From NCBI RefSeq assembly GCF_013031355.1, contig NZ_WPZO01000002.1, positions 248,001 through 312,000 on the forward strand: a stretch of DNA of 64,000 bases. Reading direction: 5' to 3'. Shown piece after piece: positions 9,159 to 17,510 of this stretch (the stretch's first letter is position 1; each line of letters begins with the position of its first letter). The stretch is from Ruegeria arenilitoris (lineage in GTDB: Bacteria; Pseudomonadota; Alphaproteobacteria; Rhodobacterales; Rhodobacteraceae). Below the pieces are notes generated by a model, which did no database searches, was not told the origin of the DNA, and saw only the letters and a list, made by a program, of their open reading frames with translations. The position numbers and the translations under genes are program-made.

Positions 9159-10265
9159 ATGACGCAGACGGTCAGTGCAGCTTTGGCGCGCAAGCTTTCA
9201 GTCGGGCAGGAAGAGCAGGGCGACAAGCCGCGTTCGATCCTGCGGGCGCTGCGGCTGGCGTTTGCCCGGGCCGCCGGGGATCGGTTGCAACTGCCCATGG
9301 TCGTTATCGGCGCGAAGCAATCCCATCGGACACCGGACGTATTGGCAGATCAGGTCGGGGAAGACTGGCTGCTGTTGCAGTTTGTGACCGGCGACGGGGC
9401 GTCGGCAGCCATCTGCATGGATCTGGGGGCGGTTTCAGCCATCGTTCAGGTGCAAACCATTGGCGAAGTTATGGCGGAGGAGCCCACGCCCCGCGGGTTT
9501 ACCCATACCGATGGGGCGATGGTGGCGCCCTTGGTCGAAGATGCGCTCGCGCGTGCGGTCGATCTGGTAGAGGCGCCGGGGGATCAATCCAGCCTGTCGG
9601 GGTTTGAATTTGCCACGCGTCTCGCTGATTTGCGCACGTTGTCGCTGGCCATGGTCGAAGATGTCTATCGGGTGTTTGATTTGACAGTGGAGCTGGGCGG
9701 CGGTCTGCGGCAAGGGCAGATATCCATTTTCCTGCCGGACCTGTTTGCCGGGGATTCCGACGAGGACACGCAAGAGGACACCGGCCCAAATCTTGAACAG
9801 GCATCTGGGGTGTTGCGGGCCGAGCTGAATACAGTGATCTGCCGCATGTCGCTGCCTCTGACATCCCTGTCTCAGCTCAAGGTGGGGGATGTTTTGCCTC
9901 TGACGGGGTCGCGCCTGGACCGGGCAGAGATCCTTACGATTGACCGCACTCGCGCTGCGGTTGGCCGGTTGGGGCAATGTGGAGGAATGCGCGCCGTGCG
10001 TCTGAATGAATACGCGCCTCTGACGGCGCTGACCCAATCCGAAGCTGCGGAGTTTCTTGAGGCCCGCAAAATCGCAACGTCGCAACCTGAGATGGACAAG
10101 CCAACGCGGGCGGAGACATCGCAGATGCCGGTCGCCTTCGATCCGCACGCAACAAACGACATCGAGTCCAACCTGAATTTCGCCGATTCAGATCAGATGG
10201 TGGCCGAGATTTCGCAATTGGCCGGACTGAAGCTATCAGACACAGATCCAGGTGCCCTGAGTTAA
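9159..10265 (+). CDS. FliM/FliN-family flagellar motor switch C-terminal domain protein
   Basis: A 368-residue protein. The N-terminal and middle part (about 25-220) resembles the FliM middle fold, with FDLTVELGGGLRQGQISIFLPD. The C-terminal segment (about 225-290) looks like a FliN/SpoA domain: SLPLTSLSQLKVGDVLPLTG followed by AEILTIDRTRAAVGRLGQCG. SpoA domains build the flagellar C-ring. No other flagellar gene is nearby, so this is an orphan copy of the kind seen in Rhodobacteraceae. The last 80 residues are acidic and probably disordered. Confidence 0.72.
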   Translation: MTQTVSAALARKLSVGQEEQGDKPRSILRALRLAFARAAGDRLQLPMVVIGAKQSHRTPDVLADQVGEDWLLLQFVTGDGASAAICMDLGAVSAIVQVQTIGEVMAEEPTPRGFTHTDGAMVAPLVEDALARAVDLVEAPGDQSSLSGFEFATRLADLRTLSLAMVEDVYRVFDLTVELGGGLRQGQISIFLPDLFAGDSDEDTQEDTGPNLEQASGVLRAELNTVICRMSLPLTSLSQLKVGDVLPLTGSRLDRAEILTIDRTRAAVGRLGQCGGMRAVRLNEYAPLTALTQSEAAEFLEARKIATSQPEMDKPTRAETSQMPVAFDPHATNDIESNLNFADSDQMVAEISQLAGLKLSDTDPGALS

Positions 10266-10266
10266 A

Positions 10267-10698
10267 TCAGTCGGCACCGCCGCGGATCTGATCAAGGGCC
10301 GGACGCAGGTTTTCCAGCGCGTAACCCGCTTTGGTCGTGGCATCTAGAATGTCATCCGTGCTCATACGGTCGCATTGACCCAACGCCCAAACCACGGAAC
10401 AGCGTGTGCCCGATGCGCAATAGGCCAGAACCGGCCCGCTGCAGCTTTCGGCCAGCTCGCGTTGCAAGGCCACATTCTCGGGCGTCATGGTCTGGTGCGT
10501 CAGCTCCAGAACCTCGTATTCCAGTCCTGCCGCGCGCACCGCTTCACCGATTGCATCCGACTGCATGTTGGCCGGAACCTCGACATTGGGCCGGTTGCAG
10601 ATCACTTTGACAAAACCGGCCTCGGCAATGGCTGGAACGTCCTCGACCGTGATTTGCGGTGAGACGGCGTAGCGGGGGGTAATCGGGCGAATCTCCAT
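10267..10698 (-). CDS. DUF442 / TIGR01244-type sulfur transferase or phosphatase-like protein
   Basis: A 143-residue protein of the beta-lactamase-hydrolase-associated DUF442 family, which has a protein-tyrosine-phosphatase-like fold. The active loop is YCASGTRC, with the nucleophile Cys94 and Arg99. In sulfide-detoxification operons this domain often occurs fused or next to a persulfide dioxygenase and is thought to act on sulfane sulfur. Here it is the last gene of an operon with two YeeE/YedE proteins and an MBL enzyme, which supports a sulfur role. It starts 9 bases after the preceding gene. Confidence 0.85.
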   Translation of the reverse strand: MEIRPITPRYAVSPQITVEDVPAIAEAGFVKVICNRPNVEVPANMQSDAIGEAVRAAGLEYEVLELTHQTMTPENVALQRELAESCSGPVLAYCASGTRCSVVWALGQCDRMSTDDILDATTKAGYALENLRPALDQIRGGAD

Positions 10699-10707
10699 GG
10701 CAATTGA

Positions 10708-11139
10708 TTAGGCCGCCTTTGCGACTCTGTCCAGTTGCGCGCCCAATGTCGGCGCCGCGAACATTCCCGCGATCATGGACAGCAGAAAGACAACCCCGCC
10801 AATCCCACCATAGCTGAGCGAGGCAAGCGCAGGTCCCGGGCACAATCCGGCCAGCGCCCATCCCATCCCGAACAGCACCGAACCCAGGATCAGGCGGCGG
10901 TCCAGTTCGGGTGCGGCCGGTTGCGGAAACTGGCCACCCGTCAGGGGGCGTCGATGGACTGTCAATCTCCAGGCGATTAGCATGGGCAGGATCGCTCCGC
11001 CCATCACGAAGGCAAGTGTTGGGTCCCATCGACCGAATAAGTCCAACCAACCCTGCACCTTTGTGGTATCGGTCATGCCTGACAGCAGCAGGCCGGTACC
11101 GAACAGAGCCCCCGCAAGAAGGGAAACAAGCGCACGCAT
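10708..11139 (-). CDS. YeeE/YedE-type (DUF6691) transporter half
   Basis: A 143-residue membrane protein with about four hydrophobic segments and the conserved AGLCPGPALASLSYGG loop with its cysteine. The YeeE/YedE family transports thiosulfate or other sulfur species, and split pairs such as this are common beside sulfur dioxygenases. I chose the start at 11139 because it gives an ATGA overlap with the upstream partner. A longer in-frame reading would add 43 residues that look non-coding. Confidence 0.87.
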   Translation of the reverse strand: MRALVSLLAGALFGTGLLLSGMTDTTKVQGWLDLFGRWDPTLAFVMGGAILPMLIAWRLTVHRRPLTGGQFPQPAAPELDRRLILGSVLFGMGWALAGLCPGPALASLSYGGIGGVVFLLSMIAGMFAAPTLGAQLDRVAKAA

Positions 11140-11561
11140 CAGATCACCCCCCAGACATGGCGGAACAAGGTGATCGTCACGGCGCCGGCCCCGATATAGA
11201 TCAGGGTGGCGATGATGCCGCGCAGTGAAAACCGCGAAATCCCGCAGACACCGTGACCGGATGTGCACCCGTTGGCGATGCGCGTCCCGGCGCCAACAAG
11301 CAGACCTGCGATGATTACCACGGCTATATTGCTGGTCAGATGTGTTTCGGGCGCCGGAGAGAGTAGGGGCCGCAACAACAGGGGAATCCCGATCACGCCT
11401 GCCAGAAAGCTAAGCCTTTCCAGCGACCGGTCACTGTTGTCGACCAACCCGCCCAGAATGCCGCTGGCGCCCATGATGCGCCCGTTGCCCAACAGGTAAA
11501 CAGCGGCGCCGAGCCCAATCAGAAGGCCTCCGCCAAAGCCCCATATCCAGTCCATTTGCAT
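11139..11561 (-). CDS. YeeE/YedE family sulfur transporter half
   Basis: A 140-residue membrane protein, partner of the following gene. It has GGGLLIGLGAAVYLLGNGRI near the N-terminus and the family's cysteine motif in GTRIANGCTSGHGVCGISR, where the two cysteines are thought to relay sulfur. Four hydrophobic segments are visible. It lies 31 bases after the MBL enzyme in a four-gene operon, and its stop overlaps the next start. Confidence 0.88.
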   Translation of the reverse strand: MQMDWIWGFGGGLLIGLGAAVYLLGNGRIMGASGILGGLVDNSDRSLERLSFLAGVIGIPLLLRPLLSPAPETHLTSNIAVVIIAGLLVGAGTRIANGCTSGHGVCGISRFSLRGIIATLIYIGAGAVTITLFRHVWGVI

Positions 11562-11592
11562 TTTGTGTCCTTTGCCGTTCGCGGCCAGAAAT

Positions 11593-12456
11593 TCAGAGTT
11601 TGTTCAGGGGAAGCTTCAGAAATACGTCGCCGTGTTCATCGGCCGGAGGCATCTGCCCTGCGCGCATGTTGACTTGCAGGGACGGCAGGATCAGGCGCGG
11701 CATGGCCAGTGTTGCATCCCGAGCGTCACGCATCTCGACGAATTCTTCGATCGAACGGCCCTGACCGATGTGGACGTTCAGTACTTTCTGCTCGCCAACA
11801 GTTGTTTCCCAGGCATATTCATCCCGTCCTGGGGCTTTGTAATCGTGGCCGACAAAAACCCGCGTCTCATCCGGCAGCGACAGGATTTTCTGGATCGAGT
11901 CATACAGCATTGCGGAAGACCCACCCGGAAAGTCGCAGCGCGCCGTGCCGAAGTCCGGCATGAAGAGGGTGTCGCCGACAAAAGCCGCGTCGCCAATTAC
12001 GTAGGTCAGGCAGGCTGGCGTATGCCCGGGGGTATGCAGAACGTCACCACGCATCTGACCGACGTGGAAACTGTCGCCTTCACGGAAGAGGGCATCGAAT
12101 TGGCTGCCGTCGCGCTGGAACTCCGTCCCTTCGTTGAAGATTTTGCCAAAGGTCTCCTGAATGGTGACGATCTGATCACCGATACCGATTTTTCCGCCCA
12201 ATTCCTGCTGCAAGTAGGGGGCCGCTGACAGGTGATCGGCGTGGACGTGGCTTTCCAGAATCCAGTCGACGCGCAAATCATTCTCCCGCACATGATCAAT
12301 GATCTGATCCGCCGAGCGCGTGCTCGTGCGACCTGAGGCGTGATCGAAGTCCAGAACACTGTCGATTATCGCGCAGGCAAGGCCTTCGGGTTCCTGCGCC
12401 AGATAGGAGACCGTAAAAGTATCGGAGTCGAAAAACGCTTTCACATTGGGTGTCAT
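11593..12456 (-). CDS. MBL-fold metallo-hydrolase, persulfide dioxygenase-like
   Basis: A 287-residue protein of the ETHE1/Blh group, which oxidises glutathione persulfide or other sulfane sulfur to sulfite. Metal ligands are visible: H70, H72, D74 and H75 in SHVHADHL, H145 in TPGHTP, D162 in VGDTLF and H204 in VGHDY. I placed the start at 12456 because GGAGG stands five bases ahead of that ATG. A start 24 bases further upstream is possible but would lie inside the operator. It leads the operon with two YeeE/YedE halves and a DUF442 protein, like BigR-controlled operons of other alphaproteobacteria. Confidence 0.9.
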   Translation of the reverse strand: MTPNVKAFFDSDTFTVSYLAQEPEGLACAIIDSVLDFDHASGRTSTRSADQIIDHVRENDLRVDWILESHVHADHLSAAPYLQQELGGKIGIGDQIVTIQETFGKIFNEGTEFQRDGSQFDALFREGDSFHVGQMRGDVLHTPGHTPACLTYVIGDAAFVGDTLFMPDFGTARCDFPGGSSAMLYDSIQKILSLPDETRVFVGHDYKAPGRDEYAWETTVGEQKVLNVHIGQGRSIEEFVEMRDARDATLAMPRLILPSLQVNMRAGQMPPADEHGDVFLKLPLNKL

Positions 12457-12478
12457 GTGGCCCTCCACCGGTGTCGTC

Positions 12479-12501
12479 ATTTCGTATATTAATTACGGAA
12501 T
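12479..12501. promoter_or_regulatory. Palindromic operator for the sulfur operon
   Basis: An imperfect inverted repeat, ATTTCGTA / TACGGAAT, with arms of 8 bp (one mismatch) and a 7-bp AT-rich centre. It overlaps the proposed -10 box and lies just ahead of the MBL gene. Sulfide-responsive ArsR-type repressors (BigR/SqrR) bind similar ATTC...GAAT palindromes, so this is a good candidate site. The repressor gene itself is not in the window. Confidence 0.6.
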
Positions 12502-12514
12502 ATGTCATAATCAA
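12486..12514 (-). promoter_or_regulatory. Candidate sigma-70 promoter of the sulfur operon
   Basis: On the minus strand, TTGATT (12514-12509) and TAATAT (12491-12486) are separated by 17 bases. The -10 element lies inside the palindrome at 12479-12501, which would allow simple repression. The resulting leader would be short and contain the GGAGG of the MBL gene. Confidence 0.5.
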
Positions 12515-12700
12515 CATGCTTAATTTGATACTGGTCAAGGCAAAGTAGTCTCACTATGAGTAATATTTAGTCAATTCGATCTTGGATAACCGGAACGGCA
12601 GGGCCGACAGGCGGATATCTGCGCAATTTTCAGGTAATCTGAGCAAGTCTTAAAATGGTCACATAAATCAGAGTGAATGAAGACATTTGGGAGGATGGAA

Positions 12701-12916
12701 ATGTCATCAATCAATTTGTACTCAGAAGCTGAACAACTAGAAAAAAAGCTTAACGGCGCGTGCCTTGATACGCGGCTTGCCCTTCAGCCAAGCCTGTCCA
12801 AAGTGATCGATCGAATGCGTCAGGAGGGTATGCACGTACCATCGCGTTTGCGCCAGTTGGATGCAGCCCTGTGCGAAGATGCCATGGAGGCACGCTTTGA
12901 TAATCTGCCGGTTTAG
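12701..12916 (+). CDS. Small conserved-looking cytoplasmic protein
   Basis: A 71-residue protein of unknown function, amphipathic and helix-rich (SEAEQLEKKLNGACLD, KVIDRMRQEGMHVPSRLRQL). I chose the ATG at 12701 because GGGAGG lies six bases upstream. An ATG 24 bases earlier has no ribosome site. It stands alone and is convergent with the small membrane protein downstream. I do not recognise the family. Confidence 0.65.
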   Translation: MSSINLYSEAEQLEKKLNGACLDTRLALQPSLSKVIDRMRQEGMHVPSRLRQLDAALCEDAMEARFDNLPV

Positions 12917-12925
12917 GCTGGCGGG

Positions 12926-13144
12926 TTAGCCGAAGGAAATCCCCAGGATTACCACCATCAGGCCAATCACTGACAGAAACAACGACGCCAGATTCCACGG
13001 CAGAACACCTTGAACAACGGCGCGCAATTCTTCGTCCGACAGGCCGGATTTGCGCGCCTTCATCACGTGCGCAATACACCAGATCAGGCCTACAAGCCCG
13101 GCAAGCGACAGGGCGGCACCGCCCCAGGTGATGAATTCGAACAT
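12926..13144 (-). CDS. Small two-TM membrane protein
   Basis: A 72-residue protein with two transmembrane segments (about 4-25 and 47-70) joined by a charged loop KARKSGLSDEELRAVVQ. The start at 13144 has GGGGA a few bases upstream. A longer reading frame runs on upstream but lacks coding character. Its function is unknown. Confidence 0.65.
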   Translation of the reverse strand: MFEFITWGGAALSLAGLVGLIWCIAHVMKARKSGLSDEELRAVVQGVLPWNLASLFLSVIGLMVVILGISFG

Positions 13145-13306
13145 GGTTCCCCACATGTGCTTGTCACGTTCCTCTGCGCTTAGCCGAGAACCCCAGCGCA
13201 CACAAGCCCGCCAGCGATTGCGCGCTTGCGGCGCGGGCGGCGGCAATGTATCCGGCATATTGCCCGCTGCCACAGCAACAGAAATTACCCTCTGGGAGAG
13301 ACGTAA

Positions 13307-13576
13307 ATGGACGACATCACCGAAGATCAGGCCTCTGCCAACTATCGCGTAACTGCAGGCGAGCTGCGCCAGTTTATCGAACGGTTCGAACGACTGGATG
13401 CGGAAAAGAAGGACCTGGCGGAACAGCAAAAAGAGGTGATGGCCGAGGCCAAAGCCCGCGGTTACGATACCAAGGTTATGCGCAAGGTGATCGCTCTGCG
13501 TAAACGCGACAAAGACGATATCGCCGAGGAAGAAGCCGTGCTGGAAATGTACAAAGAAGCGCTGGGCATGAGCTGA
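13307..13576 (+). CDS. DUF2312 / GapR-like nucleoid-associated protein
   Basis: An 89-residue protein that matches the DUF2312 family throughout: ELRQFIERFERLDAEKKDLA, the basic stretch KARGYDTKVMRKVIALRK, and the C-terminal EEEAVLEMYKEALG. GapR of Caulobacter, the studied member, is a chromatin protein that encircles overtwisted AT-rich DNA and helps replication and topoisomerase action. The length is normal. It forms a single-gene unit, with a hairpin of GTGCCCC / GGGGCAC arms about 29 bases after the stop. Confidence 0.92.
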   Translation: MDDITEDQASANYRVTAGELRQFIERFERLDAEKKDLAEQQKEVMAEAKARGYDTKVMRKVIALRKRDKDDIAEEEAVLEMYKEALGMS

Positions 13577-13604
13577 CGGGCTCCTTCAGAAGCGTGAAAC
13601 ATGT

Positions 13605-13636
13605 GTGCCCCGCAGGGATTGTGCGATCCGGGGCAC
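13605..13636 (+). terminator. Possible terminator after the DUF2312 gene
   Basis: Arms GTGCCCC (13605-13611) and GGGGCAC (13630-13636) enclose an 18-base loop. A T5 run comes only about 17 bases further on, inside a second small GC hairpin. The placement is right but the form is not canonical. Confidence 0.35.
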
Positions 13637-13781
13637 GCATCACAGGTCGGGTTTTTCCGGCCCCGGATGCCATTAGGTTAAACGAAGACTGGGGTATTTC
13701 CGACCGGACATCGAGTACGCCAAGCTCCTAGCCGGATGGTCGCGCTTTTGCGGTTTCAAAAAGCTGAATTCCGAAATGCGA

Positions 13782-14657
13782 TCAGGGTTTCAGAACCCGA
13801 ACACCGGGGATAGAGCCAAGCCGTTCAAGATCCTGCTCATACAACTCGGAGAACGCGTCGACGATCTCGGTGCTCCAACCGGGCAGGTGCAGTTCTTCTT
13901 CGATTTCTTCCGGCTGGGCATGATTGTCGAAAATTCGAGCCATGTTTTCGTGCAGGATCGCCTTGCTTTGGGCTGCATCCTGGCTGGTAAGCGTCAGCAC
14001 TTCGTTCCGGCCTGTCTCATCCAGCAATGACAGCAACAGATCATGCTCGTCTTCCAGGGGCGTGTCTTCGTCCAGGCCAGCCAGAGCGCGAATGATATCT
14101 CCCCAGATGAAGGGGGTGTCTTCGTTGCCCCACAACGTGATCTGAACATTTGGCGCAAGATCCCGGATGTCCTCAATCATGCCAATCCAGCTTAGGCAGC
14201 TCAGATCGGTGTCCCGAATTGCGTCGGTACGTGCTTCCTCGGGCAGCGACATCAGCAGTTTTGGGACGAAACTGCCCGGGTTTCTCAGCCCCATGAAAAG
14301 TTCAACCTCGTGGTCGCGGAAGCTATGCTCCAGCAAGGCCATTCTACGTCCGGCGAAAGGGTACAACTGGCCATCCTGTAGCGCCATTTCCGGGTCGCCT
14401 GCAAAACTACCGCTTGAGTAGATTGCACGCCGGGTGCCCCCGCCGCTCGGTAGAATGCCCTCGATAGTCTGTTGGGCGAGAAGCTCGGCCGTCGCGGTTT
14501 CGAACCTGTCAAATGCTGGCTTGAATACGCGTTTGTACCGTCGCGGGCCAAAAAAGGCGGCCCCATGCGTCGCCAAGGCGGATGCGTTTTTTGTCAACGA
14601 GGCCAACACCCGACCTTCGTCGGTAAAAGCTACACCTGCGTGGAAAACAACCTGCAT
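13782..14657 (-). CDS. Uncharacterised Rhodobacteraceae-type protein
   Basis: A 291-residue soluble protein of unknown function. It begins MQVVFHAGVAFTDEGRVLAS and has a mid-region PFAGRRMALLEHSF. The later part is acidic, with several Asp/Glu-rich helices. The opening resembles nucleotide- or sulfate-binding 'HAG' starts of sulfotransferase-like proteins, but I cannot show a catalytic motif. I chose the ATG at 14657; an extension upstream of 27 residues is unlikely. It is the last core gene before the tRNA and integrated elements. Confidence 0.65.
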   Translation of the reverse strand: MQVVFHAGVAFTDEGRVLASLTKNASALATHGAAFFGPRRYKRVFKPAFDRFETATAELLAQQTIEGILPSGGGTRRAIYSSGSFAGDPEMALQDGQLYPFAGRRMALLEHSFRDHEVELFMGLRNPGSFVPKLLMSLPEEARTDAIRDTDLSCLSWIGMIEDIRDLAPNVQITLWGNEDTPFIWGDIIRALAGLDEDTPLEDEHDLLLSLLDETGRNEVLTLTSQDAAQSKAILHENMARIFDNHAQPEEIEEELHLPGWSTEIVDAFSELYEQDLERLGSIPGVRVLKP

Positions 14658-14837
14658 TTTCGGTTCTTGCCCCTGCTTCTGCCCGCTTGCCGGGTTACAG
14701 TCTGCGACCAAAACAGTCAAACCCACGCCATCATGCACGGAAGAATCTTTGTACTGCCAGGAAAACTGCCAATCCCTAAGTTAAGATAAAAAAATGGGCT
14801 TGCAGTCCACAACAGGAGAAAGTAATCGACACCAAGT

Positions 14838-14913
14838 GCCCCTATAGCTCAGCTGGTAGAGCAACTGATTTGTAATCAGTAGGTCCGCGGTTCGAGTCCG
14901 TGTGGGGGCACCA
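14838..14913 (+). tRNA. tRNA-Thr (anticodon TGT)
   Basis: A complete cloverleaf with acceptor arms GCCCCTA / TGGGGGC, D arm with AGCTGGTAGAGC, anticodon stem ACTGA / TCAGT around loop TTTGTAA (anticodon TGT, reads ACA), T arm with GGTTCGAGTCC, discriminator A and an encoded CCA (14911-14913). Its 3' 44 bases are repeated at 30354-30397 and its last 16 bases at 56124-56139, so it is the attachment target of the integrated elements. Confidence 0.97.
14870..14913 (+). repeat. Attachment repeat 1 (att, inside tRNA-Thr)
   Basis: A 44-bp stretch from the anticodon loop to the CCA end of tRNA-Thr, identical to 30354-30397. It is the left boundary of element 1. The tRNA stays intact, because integration restores its 3' end. 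Confidence 0.9.
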
Positions 14914-14973
14914 GAACTCAATGTTTTCAAAGGGTTTTTCCGGTTCGTGTAACTGGAAGTGGAGCCTTTTGTT

Positions 14974-16242
14974 ATGGATATACGGTTACCCAAGGGCCTC
15001 TTTAAGCGGGGCAAAGGTTACGCCGTAAGAGTCGCGGTGCCGACCGAATACCAACCGATTCTCGGAAAGAAAGAGATTGTTAGAGGTCTTGGGACACAAG
15101 ACTTAGCTGAGGCGTTGGTTCGGCGGAAGGAAGTTGTTGAGCAAGTTCTTAGGTCTATTGGCGAAGGAGCTGTCCCGAAACCGGTCGAAACAAAGACCAA
15201 GAAGAAGTCTCCTATTGATGGGACGACGGTTAGGGACACTGCGCACAGATGGTTGGCTGAGTCCGATGGTATCAAGAACGCAACCAAGGCTCGTTATCGA
15301 CAGCACCTTGAGGGATTTGAGGCTTTCGCTGGGAACATTGAGGTCTCTCAGATCAACAGAAAGCTAGCTTTGGCTTTCATGGAGCATCTCAAGCGAACAC
15401 CCTCTGAACGTACCGGGGAACTACTGTCAGACCGTTCGCTACAGTCCTATCAGTGCTGTCTCGCATCTTACTGGCGTGTCTTGGATCACTGGGGTTTGGT
15501 TGATCCTGATGTTCGTAATCCTTTCTCGTCGCTCTTGAGGCGTGTGGCCGGGCAGAAAAAGAAAGCTGACCCAAGAGAGAAGAAACTGAGGCCGGTGACC
15601 CGAGAGGAAGCCGAAAGCCTTCTGACCTACATCGCAGGTAACTTCGCACTCAAATACCAGTTCGAAATGTTCGTCACTGTGCGGCTACTCTGGGTCACTG
15701 GATGCAGACTCAATGAAATCTGTGGGCGCTACCTCTCCGACATTGATGACCGTGGTGACCACATCTGCATCAATATTTCTGAGGCTAAGACGGAGGCAGG
15801 GAAGCGAACCGTCATGGTGGTTGGCAATGATGATTGTGCGTTGCTTCGAGAAGCTGTGAAACAAGCTGCCATTGCCGAACCGTCTTGTCCTGAGAATGAA
15901 GGTCGGTTGTTTCCTCGGATTAACTTGGGGGGATACGACAAGCGACCAAGCCACTACCTTGGGAAAGCCTTGGAGAAGGCGAGAAAGAACCTTGAGGGTG
16001 ACCATTCCAAATGGGACATGCATTCATTCAGGCGAACTGCCGTGTCCGCTCTGGTAAACGCTGGTGTCGCCAGAGAAGCCAGGAACCTAGCGGTTGGTCA
16101 CTCCAACAAAGACGACATTGGTATTAGCGTCTACGCCAAGAGGGCAGGGTTGGATGATGTGATCCTATCAACCTTCAAGGCGCTGTATGATGAACTTGGG
16201 GCAAGCCTTGTGTCACCCTCAGTTCGACTTGAAGCACACTGA
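14974..16242 (+). CDS. int: Tyrosine-type site-specific integrase (element 1)
   Basis: A 422-residue tyrosine recombinase. The N-terminal part (1-60, IRLPKGLFKRGKGYAVRV) looks like the DUF6538 domain, then come a SAM-like core-binding domain and the catalytic domain. Catalytic residues are R245 (TGCRLNEI), H350 and R353 (HSFRR), H376 (VGHSN) and Y387 (SVYAKRAG). It would catalyse integration and excision between attP and the tRNA-Thr 3' end. I chose the ATG at 14974, with GGAG nine bases upstream; a GTG 15 bases earlier is possible. It lies 60 bases from the tRNA. Confidence 0.93.
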   Translation: MDIRLPKGLFKRGKGYAVRVAVPTEYQPILGKKEIVRGLGTQDLAEALVRRKEVVEQVLRSIGEGAVPKPVETKTKKKSPIDGTTVRDTAHRWLAESDGIKNATKARYRQHLEGFEAFAGNIEVSQINRKLALAFMEHLKRTPSERTGELLSDRSLQSYQCCLASYWRVLDHWGLVDPDVRNPFSSLLRRVAGQKKKADPREKKLRPVTREEAESLLTYIAGNFALKYQFEMFVTVRLLWVTGCRLNEICGRYLSDIDDRGDHICINISEAKTEAGKRTVMVVGNDDCALLREAVKQAAIAEPSCPENEGRLFPRINLGGYDKRPSHYLGKALEKARKNLEGDHSKWDMHSFRRTAVSALVNAGVAREARNLAVGHSNKDDIGISVYAKRAGLDDVILSTFKALYDELGASLVSPSVRLEAH

Positions 16243-16281
16243 AAATAATCCCCAAGAAACCTAACGAGTAGAGAGAAGAAA

Positions 16282-16610
16282 ATGACTATGAAAAGCCTAG
16301 GTACACTGTCGGTCGCTCAAGCACTCCATGAGCGGGTGATGTTGCACTACTTGATGCTGGTCGACCAGAAGAACGCTGATTTGATCGCAGGGTTGGAACT
16401 AGAAACCGGATGGGGCTGTCCATTGCGCCTTGCGACGGGACACACAAAAGCCTGTGGTCACTTCCAGAGACCGTACTCAACACACTAGAATTCCTTGGTG
16501 CCGCCCCAGTTATGGGGGAAGCGGCGCTATTTCCTTGTGCTGGCGAAGGGGGTGAACCGAAACCTCTCTTCGCCGGTTCAGGGGACGCTCTAAACGAACT
16601 TGGAAAGTAG
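16282..16610 (+). pseudogene. Small gene, probably frameshifted
   Basis: An ATG at 16282 with AGAGAAG upstream opens a frame that reads SVAQALHERVMLHYLMLVDQ up to about residue 43, then turns into a poor tail ending at 16488. From 16380 the third frame (phase of 16410) is open and protein-like to 16610 (LWSLPETVLNTLEFLGAAPV). Joining the two by a one-base shift around 16380-16440 gives a protein of about 108 residues. It is a broken gene, a sequencing error or a programmed shift. The family is unknown. Confidence 0.4.
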
Positions 16611-16847
16611 AACAATAATTGGTGGCGTTCGCTTCAACGCGGTTGCTCCTTTAGCTTGCGCAAATGACGACTTCAGAGAATTAGTCGATTATTGTTGCTC
16701 AGGTCCAAGGCCCGGTTTTAGTCTAAAGCGGAAATTTTGTTATCGAAATACGCAACAGCAGCGAAGTAGAGAAAGGCTGACCTGCTGCGGCTGAAGTATT
16801 GTAACTTCCGGCTTGCTGTGTGGCCCCAAAAAAGGCAGTTCCATCGT

Positions 16848-17417
16848 ATGTCGGAGTTGAGCCATCCTGTAATACTGCTTGCTGCTTTATGCCTTTGCCT
16901 ATTGGTTACAGCAGTTCGAACTATCGGGCTAAGGATTGGGCGAAAACTCGTAGCACCAAAGGTGCGAAGAGCGATTATTCGCTTCCAAAATACGAAAAAG
17001 GTCTTCAAACGCTCTTTCAGTCTTAACAAATGGGTAGTGACTGCATTCATTGCACTTCTAATTTTAGTAGGAGTAGTCACGAATGACGGCTTAAGCATGA
17101 AAAGTGGAGCGTATTTTCCCAAGGCAGATGGTCACATCTTGTCGGGAGACGTGACCCATGTTCGCGACGGCGACACAATTGAGGTGAAGGGCGTAGCTGT
17201 GCGACTTGCCACTTTAGACTGCGATGAATCTGGCACCCTAAAAGGTAATCAAGCCACGCTTGAAATGGACAGACTCGTCCTTGGAAAGAAGGTGTCGTGC
17301 AAGCTCAACGGAAGACGAAGCTACGACAGGTTTATTGGTGTTTGTACCCTAGAGGATGGAACCGACATCCAACGTCATATGCTAGACGGTCGTTGGTGCA
17401 TTCGATACGGATGGTAG
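16848..17417 (+). CDS. Membrane-anchored SNase-like (thermonuclease family) protein
   Basis: A 189-residue protein with a TM segment near the N-terminus (about 8-25), a basic stretch, a second TM (about 60-77) and a C-terminal staphylococcal-nuclease-like domain (about 97-189). VRDGDTIEV, VRLATLDCDE and SYDRFIGVC supply the Arg, acidic and Arg positions of the SNase active site. The domain ends early, with WCIRYGW. SNase domains cleave DNA or RNA, or serve in periplasmic or envelope nucleases. I chose the internal ATG at 16848; a GTG 30 bases upstream is possible. Two related sequences occur in element 2. Confidence 0.7.
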   Translation: MSELSHPVILLAALCLCLLVTAVRTIGLRIGRKLVAPKVRRAIIRFQNTKKVFKRSFSLNKWVVTAFIALLILVGVVTNDGLSMKSGAYFPKADGHILSGDVTHVRDGDTIEVKGVAVRLATLDCDESGTLKGNQATLEMDRLVLGKKVSCKLNGRRSYDRFIGVCTLEDGTDIQRHMLDGRWCIRYGW

Positions 17418-17510
17418 TGAGCCCTGACCGGACATAGCCGAGTGATCTGGTAGCTGCGGGTGCATAGGGCAGGTCGCAGCCCAAAGCGGACTGCCAGTTA
17501 AGTGACCACA

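Noticed and set aside
14781..15014. Minus-strand frame over tRNA-Thr (SGAPTRTRTADLL...)
   Set aside because: It is the antisense of the tRNA with typical spurious wording; the integrase reads the other way.
16286..16615. 109-codon minus-strand frame
   Set aside because: Ser/Pro-rich shadow opposite the frameshifted gene, which has better coding character.
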